The notes beneath the pieces were generated by a model. The model was not told the DNA's origin, did no database searches, and saw only the letters and a program-made list of their open reading frames with translations. From Pyrrhosoma nymphula (taxonomy: Eukaryota > Arthropoda > Insecta > Odonata > Coenagrionidae): 64,000 nucleotides of DNA. Positions 36,926 to 48,250 of the stretch are shown piece after piece; position 1 is the stretch's first letter; every line of letters starts with the position of its first letter. The DNA is taken from assembly GCA_963573305.1 (NCBI GenBank), contig OY754338.1, positions 45,411,531 to 45,475,530 of the forward strand. Reading direction: 5' to 3'. A program made the position numbers and the translations under genes.

Positions 36926-37325
36926 GAGAGGCGGATCGGCATATAAATTTTGGGAGGATCCCCCCCCCCAAAATTAGCAATCAGCAACCTATGCATCGTC
37001 TTAGTTTCCCGGCGGATGTAGAAAACAAGGAACCTCTCGGGTGGTACACCTGGTCGCTTGGTGTTCATTGAAGCAGACGTGTTAACACTCTAATCGAGCA
37101 TCGCCCTCAGGGCAGAGGTGACTCTCCTTTGCCCTGAGAACGCTGCTCGATTAGTGATCAAACGTCGGCTGCAATGAACAGTGCGACCTGGTGTACCACC
37201 CGTGAAGCTCCTCATAAACTCAGCAAAATAGACTTTGCTGAGCCCCACTACCTCTCGGAACATAGCCTCAAAAAAATATTTTCTCTTGAATTTGGAATTC
37301 TCCCCCCCCCTTGAATCCGCCACTG
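36926..37325. mobile_element. hAT-type foldback MITE
   Basis: The 400-bp element ends in CCGCCACTG, the complement of CAGTGGCGG, a common hAT-type start, and begins with the decayed GAGAGGCGGAT. It is flanked by GTAAGAGA (36918-36925) and GTTAGAGA (37326-37333), an 8-base duplication with one mismatch. Its centre folds back: CGGGTGGTACACCTGGTCGC near 37038 pairs with GCGACCTGGTGTACCACCCG near 37182, and CTAATCGAGCA pairs with TGCTCGATTAG around a centre near 37117. Poly-C runs occur at 36960 and 37300. No transposase is present. Confidence 0.65.
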
Positions 37326-37523
37326 GTTAGAGATGACGAGTTTGAATGATCTACTCCTCCTCCTCAGCATAACAACTACAATTAAAAACATAGATTTAAA
37401 GGAAGAGGATTTGCTTGGCCAAATAATGTTTTGCTCAAGGGGAGGCAATAGTATCCAGAGAAGCTGCAGTCAGCCTAGGACGAATAGTTCCGGAAGAGAT
37501 TACGAAGACAACTTAGCTGCAAC

Positions 37524-37605
37524 TGTAGGTCCTGACACGTAGAGCGTAGGTCCTGACACGTATTTATGTAGGTCCTGAACTGTAGGTCCTGATACGTATT
37601 TATGT
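37524..37605 (+). repeat. Short tandem repeat, GTAGGTCCTGA(C/T)ACGTA
   Basis: The word GTAGGTCCTGA occurs four times in 80 bases, three times followed by (C/T)ACGTA and once shortened. It overlaps the end of an open plus frame that has no recognisable domain. Confidence 0.7.
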
Positions 37606-39770
37606 TATACCGTCCATAAAGGACAATTGTAAATCTAAGTATATATAATATAATTAAGGGTATTTATTGCAATTTGCTAAGCACGATTAAGACGATGAGT
37701 AATTTATTGGTGTGTTTGAAAGAGGGAGTAATTTTTTACTTTTATTAATTGGTTCATTCTTTCATTTATTGATTTATTTTGTCATACTAAAGACAATAAC
37801 TCGGTATTTTGGGAATTTCCAGTGACTATTAATTTAAGTAAAGAAAATTTGTTCATATATTAATAAAATGATTAATAGGAAATGAATAATTATAAAATGA
37901 AATCAATGTCAAACCTTTGCTTCTACCACTGAAAAAGGCAGGGCAAATCGAAAGTGTAGAGTGTTGATTGCAGAAGGAAAGCAAGGATAATATGGGCAAG
38001 CTTAGTAAGTTAGGTCATCGGACAATTCAGTAATATTACGACTCTTTATTATTGGATTATTTTATTCTATTATTGGTCTTTATAGGCAAAATTTCTTTCA
38101 TTTCATTTTCCATAGGTATTTGTTTTCAATAGGCAGTTATACAGAAACGTTTCTCAATTAAGTGAATTTGTCTTCTACTTTGTCTCAGAGTTTTCATAAA
38201 GCGTCTTTTCTTTCAAATTATTCGCAGGACTTGGTGAGTGATTCACTCCGTGTATTTTATCTTGAACATCATTCAATAGTAAAATGTCTCAGGGCAGATG
38301 TGGTGGAACTTATTCATCATGAATTAAAGTATTCTTACCGTTTTTTTAAAACAGTTTTTACTGCGTCCAGTTTCAATATGTTTACATCACTGTCAAGCAA
38401 CAGTTATAGCAATAACTAAGTAGTTAAAATAACTAATAGTCCAAGTTATTCTTCATTATCATCCCATTTTCATTGTTTTCAATCTCCTTTGTTCTCTTGC
38501 TGCTATCATCCAAGTTTCACGTTGCTTCGCGTTCAAGTGTATCCTAATTACGATGCTTAAGCTGTACGCTGTTAGCACCCGCTTCTTCTGATAGTATGAA
38601 TAGAGAATATGGACGAGCAAATTAAAGAGCATTTTTGGTACTTTATTGATTATATCTTAAGTATTTCAATAAATTAAGGAACTCCTGTTTTCCTAAATGC
38701 GTTGCATTAATAAGGCCTAATTAGATTACTCCCCAGTCATATTAAATTCTATAACTCAAGAGAAGGAGCGGAAATTAAAGTTCATTTCAGTGTACTCATC
38801 TCAGATATGTTTGCATAACTACACTTTCCCTTACATTTGGAGATTCAATGTCAGTTATATCAATCTAGCACTTGCATTGGATTTCAGATTCCTATTTTGT
38901 GAAAAAATTGAGAAAATTACAAAAAGTATATAGCCATTCATAACAATAACTCGGTTTACGTGTAAAAATGGAGGGTTTTGGGTGTGCACCCAATTGAATG
39001 TAAGCTAAAAGAACCAATGTGCACCACCATTGAGACGGTGAAGCTCTTAATTTCTTCAACCGACGGAAAATGAAGGTTTACCGAAATGTGTCCAACTGAC
39101 CAAGCGGAGCCAATCGGGTAGATAATCGCCTTTTCGATTGTCCGATGAGTGAACACTTTTGTGTTTACAACCAATGGGAACCACAGAATGAAATGATTTG
39201 CTCATTTAACAAGTGGCTTATTTCATTGTAAGTGTACATAGACTACACAATACCACCAAATTGAATGCCTTATAAATATTTATCACACATTTCATATCAG
39301 TTAATATAATCAATTGTATGCTTGGGTGAACGTATTTGTTTTTACATGGATACATTATTTGATGTAATCCCTCAAAAAACAATGTCTGGGAATTATCAAG
39401 AAACTGTAACTCATGTATATTACTTTTTTACATAAATTTGTATATGTAACTATAAGTATAACAAAAGAATAAAACCGCTTGGAAGGGGAAGAAAGAGAAT
39501 ACATAGATATAAAGAAGAGAAGTAGGTCACATTACGCCGGCATGGTGAATTAAAGAATCTAAGGAGTAAAAGTGTTTGCAGCTGTAACATATTAGTACCT
39601 AAAGGTATATCCTATTCCGTCTAAGCCTACCTTTACTGGTAGATTATATCTAATAAAAACATGAGCTCATGAGCACTTAACATTTTGTAATGTAGTTCAA
39701 CGCATGTTCCAAAACGTCGAGTATGTAGGAAACCTTAGCAGCAGCTACTACGCTCTTCTTTAATCTACGA
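37606..39770. other. No gene seen
   Basis: AT-rich DNA with short unconvincing frames and no repeat boundary that I can define. Confidence 0.45.
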
Positions 39771-40260
39771 CCGAAACACTTTAATCCAAGACGGGATTTC
39801 ATTCCATCCACCGGGCGGAGTCCCATTTCACTGATTAATCGCCCAACACACTCGCCCGCTGTGTTTGGGATGGACGGTGAGCTCTATGTTTGCTTCGACT
39901 GTTCGTCGACCGCAGACGGCACGGGTGAGGTCGAAAGGGCGGGGTTAATAGCTCATTTTGCGGACAAATCTCCATGGAGCTCTGCATTGGAGAGAGATAG
40001 AGGTAGAGAAAGGGAGGGTTCGTGTCCAGCCGTCCGACTATTTGTGGCCTTATTGGATATTGCCGCAGATATCGCTCTGAATCGGTTAAAACATAGGGAG
40101 ACTTTCGCTGGAGATTTCGATCGGGGGTAAAATTCGTCGAATGCGGTCGTAAAAGGACGGGTTTGAATGGCGCAAGCAGGCGGCCGATGACAACAGGGGA
40201 AACAAAAATTGCTGCGGTGAAACCCGGATGAGTTGCGCATCATCATATTTTTGGGATTTA
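39770..40260. other. GC-richer, CpG-containing island without recognised gene
   Basis: CpG words are frequent here (GTTCGTCGACCGCAGACGG, CCGTCCGACTATT), and both strands are open for about 90-110 codons (plus 39861-40130, minus 39953-40282). No domain is recognised and no clear splice donor follows. It could be a 5' exon or promoter island, or part of a dispersed repeat, because the end of the segment is duplicated at about 40995-41095. Confidence 0.3.
40090..40192. repeat. Diverged duplicated segment, copy 1
   Basis: AGACTTTCGCTGGAGATTTC followed by CGGGGGTAAAATTCGTCGAA and, about 50 bp later, AAGCAGGCGGCCGATG is paralleled at 40995-41095. In the plus frame both copies give TFAGDF-x-RG, and in the minus frame both give PR-x-KSPAKV. 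Neither frame can be preferred. Confidence 0.5.
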
Positions 40261-40325
40261 CATCTTTTGAATCATTCACCAATTCATCGATAATAATTCA
40301 TTTGCATAGTATAAATGAAAATCTT

Positions 40326-40477
40326 TAACTTTGTAGTTCCACAATGATACTTTTATTAGCACGACCCGGGTTTCGACGTACTATAACGTCATATTCAGGT
40401 GACGTGAAGATGACGTTATAGTACATCGAAACCCGGGTCGTGCTAACGAAAGTATCATTGTGGAACTACAAAGTTAA
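40326..40477. repeat. 152-bp near-perfect palindrome
   Basis: Arms of 67-68 bp (40326-40392 and 40410-40477) with only a few mismatches surround a 17-base centre. Each arm, read outward from the centre, gives TGACGTTATAGTACNTCGAA, then ACCCGGGTCGTGC, then AGTATCATTGTGG. The order CTGAA..TGACGT..ACGTCGAAAC..GTC resembles a degenerate hammerhead core, as in the tails of some Penelope-like elements. It may be two inverted element tails or a foldback element. Confidence 0.8.
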
Positions 40478-40994
40478 TTTTTTTCATTTATACAATTATT
40501 AAGTTCCACCAAGTAACACCTGAAATTACTAGTCATTTGCATTGAAAAAATTTGTCTGTCTCTCCTGTCTTGAAACAATCAAAGAAAGAGAGATAGATTG
40601 AGACTGTAAATAGAAGGTGAAGGCATCCGTAGGCGCATTCCATACAGAGGAACTCTGTATTTCACTACTTGTTCAAAGAAATGTACGGCACTGTTTAGGG
40701 AGGATGAATGTGTGGGAGCTGACTGACTTAATGTTCAGTGGGCCTAAAGGAAAAATGGGTAAAAATAGATTAAAGAATATTTTTCCTCTCATATAAATGT
40801 GATTTTTGCAACAGACGGATACCAACAAAAAGCAATTTTTACAGATAATTGGATTGCCAGGTACCAATTCATCGATGTTTTGAGTAATTGTTAAATAATT
40901 GTAAACATAAGTTGATAATGATTTCCTTTTATAAAAATAGCACAGCTTCTCTGGCTATAAAAATGTTATTATAAAAACTCGAGTTTTGGAAACT

Positions 40995-41095
40995 TGGAAG
41001 ACTTTTGCAGGCGATTTCATCCGGGGGAAAATTCTTCGAATGCCTTCGCAAAATGATGAGATTGCACGGTACATACAAGCGGCTGATGCAACAGT
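40995..41095. repeat. Diverged duplicated segment, copy 2
   Basis: This is the partner of 40090-40192: AGACTTTTGCAGGCGATTTC, then CGGGGGAAAATTCTTCGAAT, then ACAAGCGGCTGATG. One base fewer after the G run puts the plus frame out of step with copy 1. The copies are about 900 bp apart, with the palindrome between them. Confidence 0.5.
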
Positions 41096-41297
41096 GAATG
41101 CCCGTCTTCTTCTATGTTTTGCTTGCTCCTTCCAGTTTGAAATACTCATTCTTTGCAACTACTCTGTGACATCGTCTCTTTATCTTCACCTAGGTCTCCC
41201 TCTGCGACTACTTCAATCTGCTGTCCATTCACAAGTTTTCATTCTCTATCATCTACCTGCCATACGTGTTATGTGACCCTACCATCAGATCGCTTGT

Positions 41298-41335
41298 AAT
41301 TTTATAAAGAGCACAATGGTGCTCTTTATAAAATT
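41298..41335. repeat. Perfect 17-bp hairpin
   Basis: AATTTTATAAAGAGCAC and its exact complement surround AATG. It is too short for a microRNA precursor and has no recognised function. Confidence 0.7.
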
Positions 41336-42490
41336 AATGTATATTCTTTCTCCTTTCACCTCCTTCCATCTGTGTTGGGTGGAAAACTTTTCAGTGTCTT
41401 TCAAAGTGTAGAAAGAGTGCCTTTCTTTCAAAATCATATAATATTTCTTTAAATTTTAATGTTGACGTTAATTTTTTGCTACCCAGTCAATAAAGGTTTT
41501 GAATCGGAAATAATTAGGGAAAAGCTGAATTTTACCCCATTGACAGACTACTGCCAGAGGAAACTTTTTACATAAATTCCCCCCTTCTGATGCCACCCAA
41601 CTAATGATTGGATCAAGTTCAATTTTTTTGTTTTGTTTGTAATTAAATATTCTAAAATATTGGTGCCTACATCACATATTTACGTTAAACCTAATAGTTT
41701 TGATATATTTAAGAAATTATTAAGAAAAGGTAGGTTTTTTACTTTGAAAGTTTTGATTTTTGCGCTATATTTTTTATGTGTCATATTATGTATTGACCCT
41801 TTCTATAAAACTTGTAGCCTACAGATTTTTAAATCTATTGATATGTTAAAGGACCACATTATAAATTAATACATTTATAAATAATTGGAGCTAGGTGAAC
41901 GGAGCTAATATTTTGTATTTATTTTATGCTATTCATAATTCCAGAAGACTTAAAAATAAGATGGAAAAAAAAACCTCAAGAACTATCCTTGCTTGTGCCA
42001 TTGTTTCCAGGAAAAAATGCTTTAGAAACAATGCAGCGCTGATGATACGCTCTTTGTTTTCAATTTTGCCGTAGTAAACCATATTAACAAAGAATACCTG
42101 GTATATAAATATATTAAAACAATTAAAGGAATTCATCCTAATAAAATATAAAAGCAAGTTAATTCGTTGACGTTGAGTACGCAATGCTAAAATGATGAAT
42201 TTTAACAGACTTTTAAGATCATAATGTGCAGTAACTTGTATAGATATTTAAAAATAATACCTTAATACCAGGGTACGCGCTAATTAAACAAAATCATAGA
42301 ACCTCATTTAATACTACTCTTAATATTAATTGATAAATTTGGTGTGAAAGTTCGTACAACTCATTCTAACGAGAGTATTACCGATCTAATCGATAAGTTT
42401 CTGCGAAGCAAAATCCTCATTCCGAGCATCGCCCATGAATAATTAATGACTTGAGTTTTTTACTATAAAACTCTTAATTGGATTGTCCTC
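41336..42490. other. No gene seen
   Basis: AT-rich DNA; the short frames have no recognisable domain. Confidence 0.45.
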
Positions 42491-43162
42491 TATTATTTAA
42501 AAAAATAAAAGAAAAAAAATCGATTCGTCTAGAGAGATGCGAAAAAGTTCCGAAAAGTCGTTTAAACCCGCATAACGACGCCATATTTCGTCGAACGGCC
42601 ATGTTTTGTTGGAGAACGTCACAGGAGAAGTTTGTTGGGTGGTGTTGGTTGCGCATTCCTTTTGAACGTCCCGACGAAAATAAATACGCAAAGATTGCAT
42701 TCGGGAAAATCTACTCGAGCTGAGATGTAACCCGATGGCTGAATAAACAAGAAGGAGGCACATAGTTTGGTGTGCTGTTGGGCAACATTTTCCGAGTTCC
42801 TTGAGTCAGATGCGCCACTTTTCCGATGCCCTTTAGTAGAAGGAACGCCGGACAAAAACCGCTCTGCTTGGACTGAGGCCAAAGAGAAAGGGAAAAGAAG
42901 TGAGACGAACGGAGAATGGTGGGAAAAGTAAATCCACCAACTTGGCATTAGCCTAAGTAAAATGTCAGCTAAAAGTCGCCACTGGAGGTTCGGCTTGGAG
43001 GAAGAAAATCTTCAACAGCAAAATCTCGCAGTTCCTGGAGTGGGACGGAGAGGATAGGGTAAAAAGGGTTTGTTTATGGAGTACTGAAAACGTAGGAGCT
43101 TGCTTTTTGCGTTTTTCTTTATCCTCTACCGACTGACTTACTAGGCAGTGGCAGGATATCAC
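42491..43162. other. GC-richer island with short frames on both strands
   Basis: Minus frames at 42619-42948 (109 codons) and 42965-43162, and a plus frame at 42478-42723, overlap here. Composition differs from the surroundings, but I recognise no domain and no matched splice pair. It could be an untranslated exon, a promoter region or an old repeat. Confidence 0.3.
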
Positions 43163-45413
43163 AGTCTCTCTTATCTATAAAGAAGATCTCCAAAAGGTTA
43201 CACTTGTGGCCTTTGGATTATCTGCTGTTGTAACTATCCGTCACAGGTAGGGCAGCCCACCCTACTCAAAATTTTTATTTATTTATCATGTGAAATTCCC
43301 ACCCAACAAAAATTATATTTAAAAAAATATCTGATATTACATTGAGTAAAATACGATGTAAAAAATTTGAGAGAAGCTTTTGTATTCATCTACAAGATAA
43401 TATCCTATTGCGTACTTTCTACTGTGTACATATGCAGCTTCTCATTAGAAACAAACCAAGTTCACTGCAATTTTGCTAAAAGTATGTCTCAATGTGTATA
43501 ATAATCTTTAGATATACAAGATTGTTTTTACGATCAATAACTCAAACGCTCCCCTAAATATAAATATAAAACCCAAAAATATAAAACCCTTTTCCCTCTT
43601 CTTTTCTTCAACCTTTAAATCCATACTTTTCCATTTATAGTCATAACTTAATGATTTTTACAACTGTACATAAATTATTTCTTATATTACGGACGTATAT
43701 TTCTCCTCTTGCACCTTAGAATTTGAAGCCTCACTATCCTTTTTAATGGTTGAATAGGGAAGTCGTACAACAGATAGACAGATGGTAGAACCACTGGAGA
43801 TACATGGTCGGATGCCGGATCATTAACCCAAACCTTTGGCGTGAAACGCTGAATGATTGACTTTGCCACTTTTCCAGAGCATTACTGCCTTCAAATACCT
43901 GTTTAGAACCAGAGAGTGGCTAGGAACCAGTGTTAGGAACCAGAGGAACCAATAGTGGTGAGATATAAGAATATTCGGGTGTATGTCGCGTATTGTTAGG
44001 TGGCAGTGAAGTTTCGGCACCGTTGCTGGCCACTTTTCAGTGAAAATTAATGCATTGTCATAAAATAACAAATTTTCCCGATAAAAGTGACCAGAAAGAG
44101 GCGCGAAACGTTGGTCTGATGCAAAAAAACACGCAAGGTACACTACAATATTGTTATATCTCGTCATAAGCCACGAAAACTTTAATGAAGTTATGGAGTT
44201 GGTGAACCTAAAAAAAACTAAAGCTATGATTAACTAAAACTATTTTACCTAAAAGTTCCTACATAATGAATAAAGAGATACGCAATTTATTGTAATATAT
44301 TTAACTTTATGATACATGAAACTCTATGGTGTATATTTGGGGTATCTTTGGGAATAAGTTCACATTACTTCCCAAATGTTGTGGGGAAATAATGGGGACT
44401 GTGGGTGTTCAGAAATAAGAGTGGGGTTGGTGTTAAGTTATATCTAATACCAGAGATCTGCTGGGTATCGTTGAGTGTTAAATCCATCAAAAATAACTTA
44501 ATTACTTGGGAAATATGTAGTTAAAATCTGTCTTCCATACGGATTCCAATTGTTAATTTTTGAACAGAAATAATGATGATATGACTTGACATCAGGTTAA
44601 AAAAGTGTGGACTAATTTATTTGCATAACACAATTATGCCAGTGTCATAATGATAAAACTAAGGTGAACGGCTTTGTGTAAAATTGCAACCATTTTTCCA
44701 TCATTAATTAGCTTTTTTAAACATAGGCCGGTTACCTTAAGTGATTGGTGCTAAGAGGTTTTAGAATATTCTGTTTTGATGATTCTTCCTCGCAATTTTT
44801 CTTATTATATCTATAAGTAAATTTGGTATTGAAAAATGAAAATGAACATTAACTTTGATAAAATCCTGATTATGTACAGTTTTAAGATAAATTCCAGTGG
44901 TCAGAATAATGCTTAGTCATTTGGATCGATTTTGTATTTTAAAAAATAATTCGAGGTAACAATGCTGCTACCATGTTCCAAGAAATTCACACAAAACAGA
45001 CTTTTTGAGAAGTAATTTGCCATCGTTAGAGTACTTAAACTAAACAATAAAGTAGTGATATTCCAAGGAGAATGATGGCAAGACTGTAAAATGTTTCACT
45101 GATCTGGTCACCCAGATTGCCATAAAACTATTTTGTCTCAATTCCGCACATAAGTTTATGGCATGAGCGCAAATGCAATGATTTAAGAAAAATCATGAAA
45201 ATCATGAGTGGATTCATACCTCATTGCTACATGCATATCCTTTCTTTTTTTAACTCTGTAAACTTTCTTCTTATGCAGTAAGCTGAAAGGAAGATATCAA
45301 AATGCCGGGGAAAAATACCTTATTAAAACGCCAGCTTTTCTTCTAAAGAGTGATTGACTCTCCACATTATGCAAGTAAAGTGATTTCCAGTTCACTCCAA
45401 TTAGGGAATATAT
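43163..45413. other. No gene seen; one retroelement tail-like motif
   Basis: The stretch is AT-rich. At about 44085-44125 the plus strand reads GACCAGAAAGAGGCGCGAAA followed by CGTTGGTCTGATGC, another member of the GAAAC..GTC motif group. The minus frame around it (43823-44167) has no recognised domain. Confidence 0.4.
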
Positions 45414-45720
45414 TTAAAACCGACGTTTTCCGCAGCTTGCACCGTGAAATCTTGAAAAAGTAAAAAGAAAAATCTGGAGATTACGTGACTGAAGAATCAC
45501 CACTGGTGTCTCTGGCGCAGTGCTGCTCTCTATAAGCATACGTATATAGTCCTCGCTTCGATTGCTGTGGAACAATTTTTCACGCCTCGTAACCCAACTC
45601 CGATCTTCAATTTCTTTCCGACCGTACGCAGTACTTCGTCTCTTCGCAAAATGGGTCGCCTCTGAAGTCAATGAGAAATTAGTTTCTTGGATCGGACCGA
45701 ACGGCCTCATTCATCTCTCA
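45414..45720. other. GC-richer segment with an open minus frame
   Basis: A 98-codon minus frame starting at ATG spans 45414-45707. It has a normal amino-acid mix but no domain that I know, and no clear splice signals at its edges. It is a possible exon or 5' region, at low confidence. Confidence 0.25.
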
Positions 45721-46270
45721 GTCTCGCTTATTCCCGGCTAATGCAATTCTTTCACTTCACCTCGGCCTTCTTTTAAAACATACTGTAGCCCTTTTCACGG
45801 TTGCAAAGTCTGTGAGTAAGTAAGACTGGTGTTGCGGAGGCTGGTGTTGGTTAATTGAATCAATTACCGATTTTACCAGTCACCAATTAATCACACTTTG
45901 AGTCATTGTGGTGTTACTATTTTTCTTATTAATGGCATTACATTTTTCACTACCGCCGAAGCGAATTCGCAACATATTCAGAGAGATTTGTTCGTCCATC
46001 ATTCATCTCAGCTCAAATTGATTTCCTGAAATTTTAAGTAGTAAAACGCAGAGTACTTAAGTCCGAAGTACTTGAAAAATTATCACCTTGCTGTGAACTT
46101 CAAAATAGAGTTTGCGATAAGAAAAATATAACAATGAATTCATATTTCTCCATTCTTTTGCTGAGATGCGTCAGCGTAACTGTTACAATAGTTAGTAGGT
46201 AAAACAATTACATCTTCTTAAAAGCTCAAAGAATTTTTACATATATTCCCATGCCAAGAAATAAAATAAA

Positions 46271-46971
46271 CTAGCTGTGCCCGGCTTGCGTTGCAATGCC
46301 ACTTTTTATTTATAAGTAGGCACACATATACAAAGCAGACACATTTTTGTGCTCAAATTAAATTAATGAAAATGATTTTTTTTGCGTATTAAAATAGGAA
46401 TAAAGCGATTGACCTTGTGCCTTGTTGATGGTCATGGAGAAGGCTAGGCAAACGGGTAACTGTAGCCGTTTGACTACCACTATCAAATAAGTCACTGAAC
46501 CTGTCCATTAAATGATGCAGGAGTAAATAGCCATTCGTGGAATCGCTATTAATTGGATAATCACGCCTGGTTGCCAAGGAAATTTCTACTGTTGAAAAGG
46601 AAGAAAATTGATGAATATTGAGATAAAAACGCAATAGTAAGACAAGAACGAAGCGTGTAAGAAAATTGAATGAAAGAATGACATACTGCATTTTTTTAGG
46701 CGTTCTATGATACAAATTTCCATCCCATATCTTAAGTGCAAGAAATTTAAAAAAGCAATTAAAGAAAAACCTGCACCGAATTCTTGTTTTTCTTATGGGA
46801 GTAAATGATAACAATATTGGAGTAAAAACGACCCCAAAAATTGTCATTATTATAATTCTGAAACATTTATGGGCACGCGCAAAACAATCCACCAAAGTTT
46901 CGTCGCAATCGGATGAATGGTATTGGAGTGCATAAAAAACGAACAGAAAAACATTATTTTTTTATATAAGA
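46271..46971 (-). mobile_element. Helitron copy 1, internally deleted, both ends present
   Basis: Read on the minus strand, it starts TCTTATATAAAAAAATAATG at 46971 and ends GGCATTGCAACGCAAGCC, GGGCACAG, CTAG at 46271, followed by host T. The GGC..TTGC-AAC-GCAA..GCC hairpin about 8 bases before CTAG is the standard Helitron 3' structure, and TC at the start is the standard 5' end. At 701 bp it keeps only a short helicase piece. Its 5' TC abuts the CTAG of copy 2 without any base between. Confidence 0.8.
46405..46462 (-). pseudogene. Helitron helicase fragment (Pif1-type motif)
   Basis: The minus strand reads QLPVCLAFSMTINKAQGQS in one frame. LAFAMTINKSQGQ is the characteristic late motif of the Pif1-like helicase domain of Helitron Rep-Hel proteins. 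Flanking sequence is out of frame or rearranged, so only this motif survives in copy 1. Confidence 0.8.
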
Positions 46972-47750
46972 CTAGTTGTGCCCGGCATGCGTTGCAATGC
47001 CACTTTTTCTTTCTAAGTAGGCTCTTATATACAAAGCAAACATGTACAAAATAAATTATGGACAATGATTTTTTGTCTATTCGCTAAATTAAATACTCTA
47101 TTTTGAAGTCCTCATTCATTTCCATACTTTTCATGGCTTGGCCCACAAATCTTTTCAGGGTTCAAAATCGATTCCTAAACAAATTTAAAACCTAGTTCAA
47201 TAAACTTCTCGTATCTTCACAGGAATTCAGAACGCACAAACGATGGCATGAGTTTCTATTCCATGCCTATGCTGCGGTTTATAAGTAAAAGAAATATTCT
47301 AATGTTGAAGTAGTGCAAAAGGTTTACATTTTCGACGTTTAAAATCCAATTTTAGGGAAAAGCGAATTATATACGAAAAATCGAATTCAAGAATTCAAAA
47401 CCTTGTTCTCTAAATGATCTATTGATAAGCATTTAAAATCCAAAAGCAAACAAAGACACCACCGCACCAAATCTTATTCTACGTACAAATAAATTACGTT
47501 ACTTTCAACACACTGATACGATTCTGATGCACGTGATTGAGCAACTCGTAAACTATCTGATTCATGCCTTTCTTGTTTTCCTTGCTTGTTTGAGAAGCTC
47601 ACATGCCAGCACTCATTTGTTAAAACTATTCGCGCTCCACCTATTGTACAATTGATTTAATAATTCAGAAACCTTCGAAGGCGCGTTTAACTCCCCTTAG
47701 TTTCTAAACTCCCTTAACTAACCCCTTACCCTTAAACCCCTAACACTAAA
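46972..47750 (-). mobile_element. Helitron copy 2, 3' end clear, 5' limit uncertain
   Basis: The minus strand ends with GGCATTGCAACGCATGCC, GGGCACAA, CTAG (46975-46972), a 7-bp stem with one bulge. Similarity to copy 1 continues inward for about 100 bp (TTTCTAAGTAGGCTCTTATA against TTATAAGTAGGCACACATAT). The remainder has no recognised coding piece, and the 5' limit near 47650-47757 is a guess. Confidence 0.6.
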
Positions 47751-47757
47751 ACTCCCC
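47690..47757 (-). repeat. G-rich degenerate telomere-like stretch
   Basis: The minus strand contains GTTAGGGGTTTAAGGGTAAG followed by GGGTTAGTTAAGGGAG, with five runs of three or more G in about 60 bases. It is not a regular TTAGG or TTAGGG array. It lies directly outside the 3' end of Helitron copy 3 and shares the word ACTCCCCTTAGTTTC at both its edges. Confidence 0.4.
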
Positions 47758-48250
47758 TTAGTTTCCCTGGCATACGTTGCAATACCTTCTTTCTAAGTAG
47801 GCACACTTATAAAAAGCAGAAACATTTACATGTACCAAATAAATGAAAGAATGTTTTAAATTAAAGTTGAAAAAATATATTCAAATGCTTTGGGATATAA
47901 ATAATCTTTGGTTTTACCGCCCTCTGCAAAAACAAATAAATTTTTTCGGTTGTCCCACTCGTGAGCATGTGGAAAGCATGGATTTTTCAGATTTAATCCA
48001 CACACTTGAAGCGATTGACCTTTTGCCTTGTTGATGGTCGTTGAGAAGGCAAGGCGAACTGTAGTCGTTTGACTACAGCTATCAAATTAGCCACAGAACC
48101 TGGCCTTTAAATGCTGCAGGAGTGAATATAGTCATTCATGAAATATCTATTAAATACGCCTGGTTGCCAGGGAAATTTTGTATTGTTGAAAAGGAAGAAA
48201 ATTGATGAATTTCGAGATAAAACGCAAAAATAGATTGGAATATCCGTAAA
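47758..48250 (-). mobile_element. Helitron copy 3, C-terminal coding part and 3' end
   Basis: The minus strand ends GGTATTGCAACGTATGCC, AGGGAAA, CTAA (47758), which fits the CTRR rule. Upstream on the minus strand it carries the end of the helicase gene. From about 48060 to 48250 it aligns with copy 1 (46460-46640), so these are copies of one family. Confidence 0.7.
47858..48059 (-). pseudogene. Helitron Rep-Hel helicase, C-terminal end
   Basis: The pieces on the minus strand are VRLAFSTTINKAKGQSLQV, then a rearranged part containing CSRVGQPK, then after a one-base shift at an A run NLFVFAEGGKTKDYLYPKAF and a stop at 47858. This matches the C-terminal order of Helitron helicases: TINKSQGQ, CSRVG, LFVFA..GKTKN..YPE. 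The segment between the first motif and SRVG has lost sequence. Frame shifts make it nonfunctional. Confidence 0.8.

Noticed and set aside
41298..41335. microRNA precursor
   Set aside because: The hairpin is perfect but only 38 bases long, shorter than animal precursors, and shows no bulges or arm typical of miRNAs.
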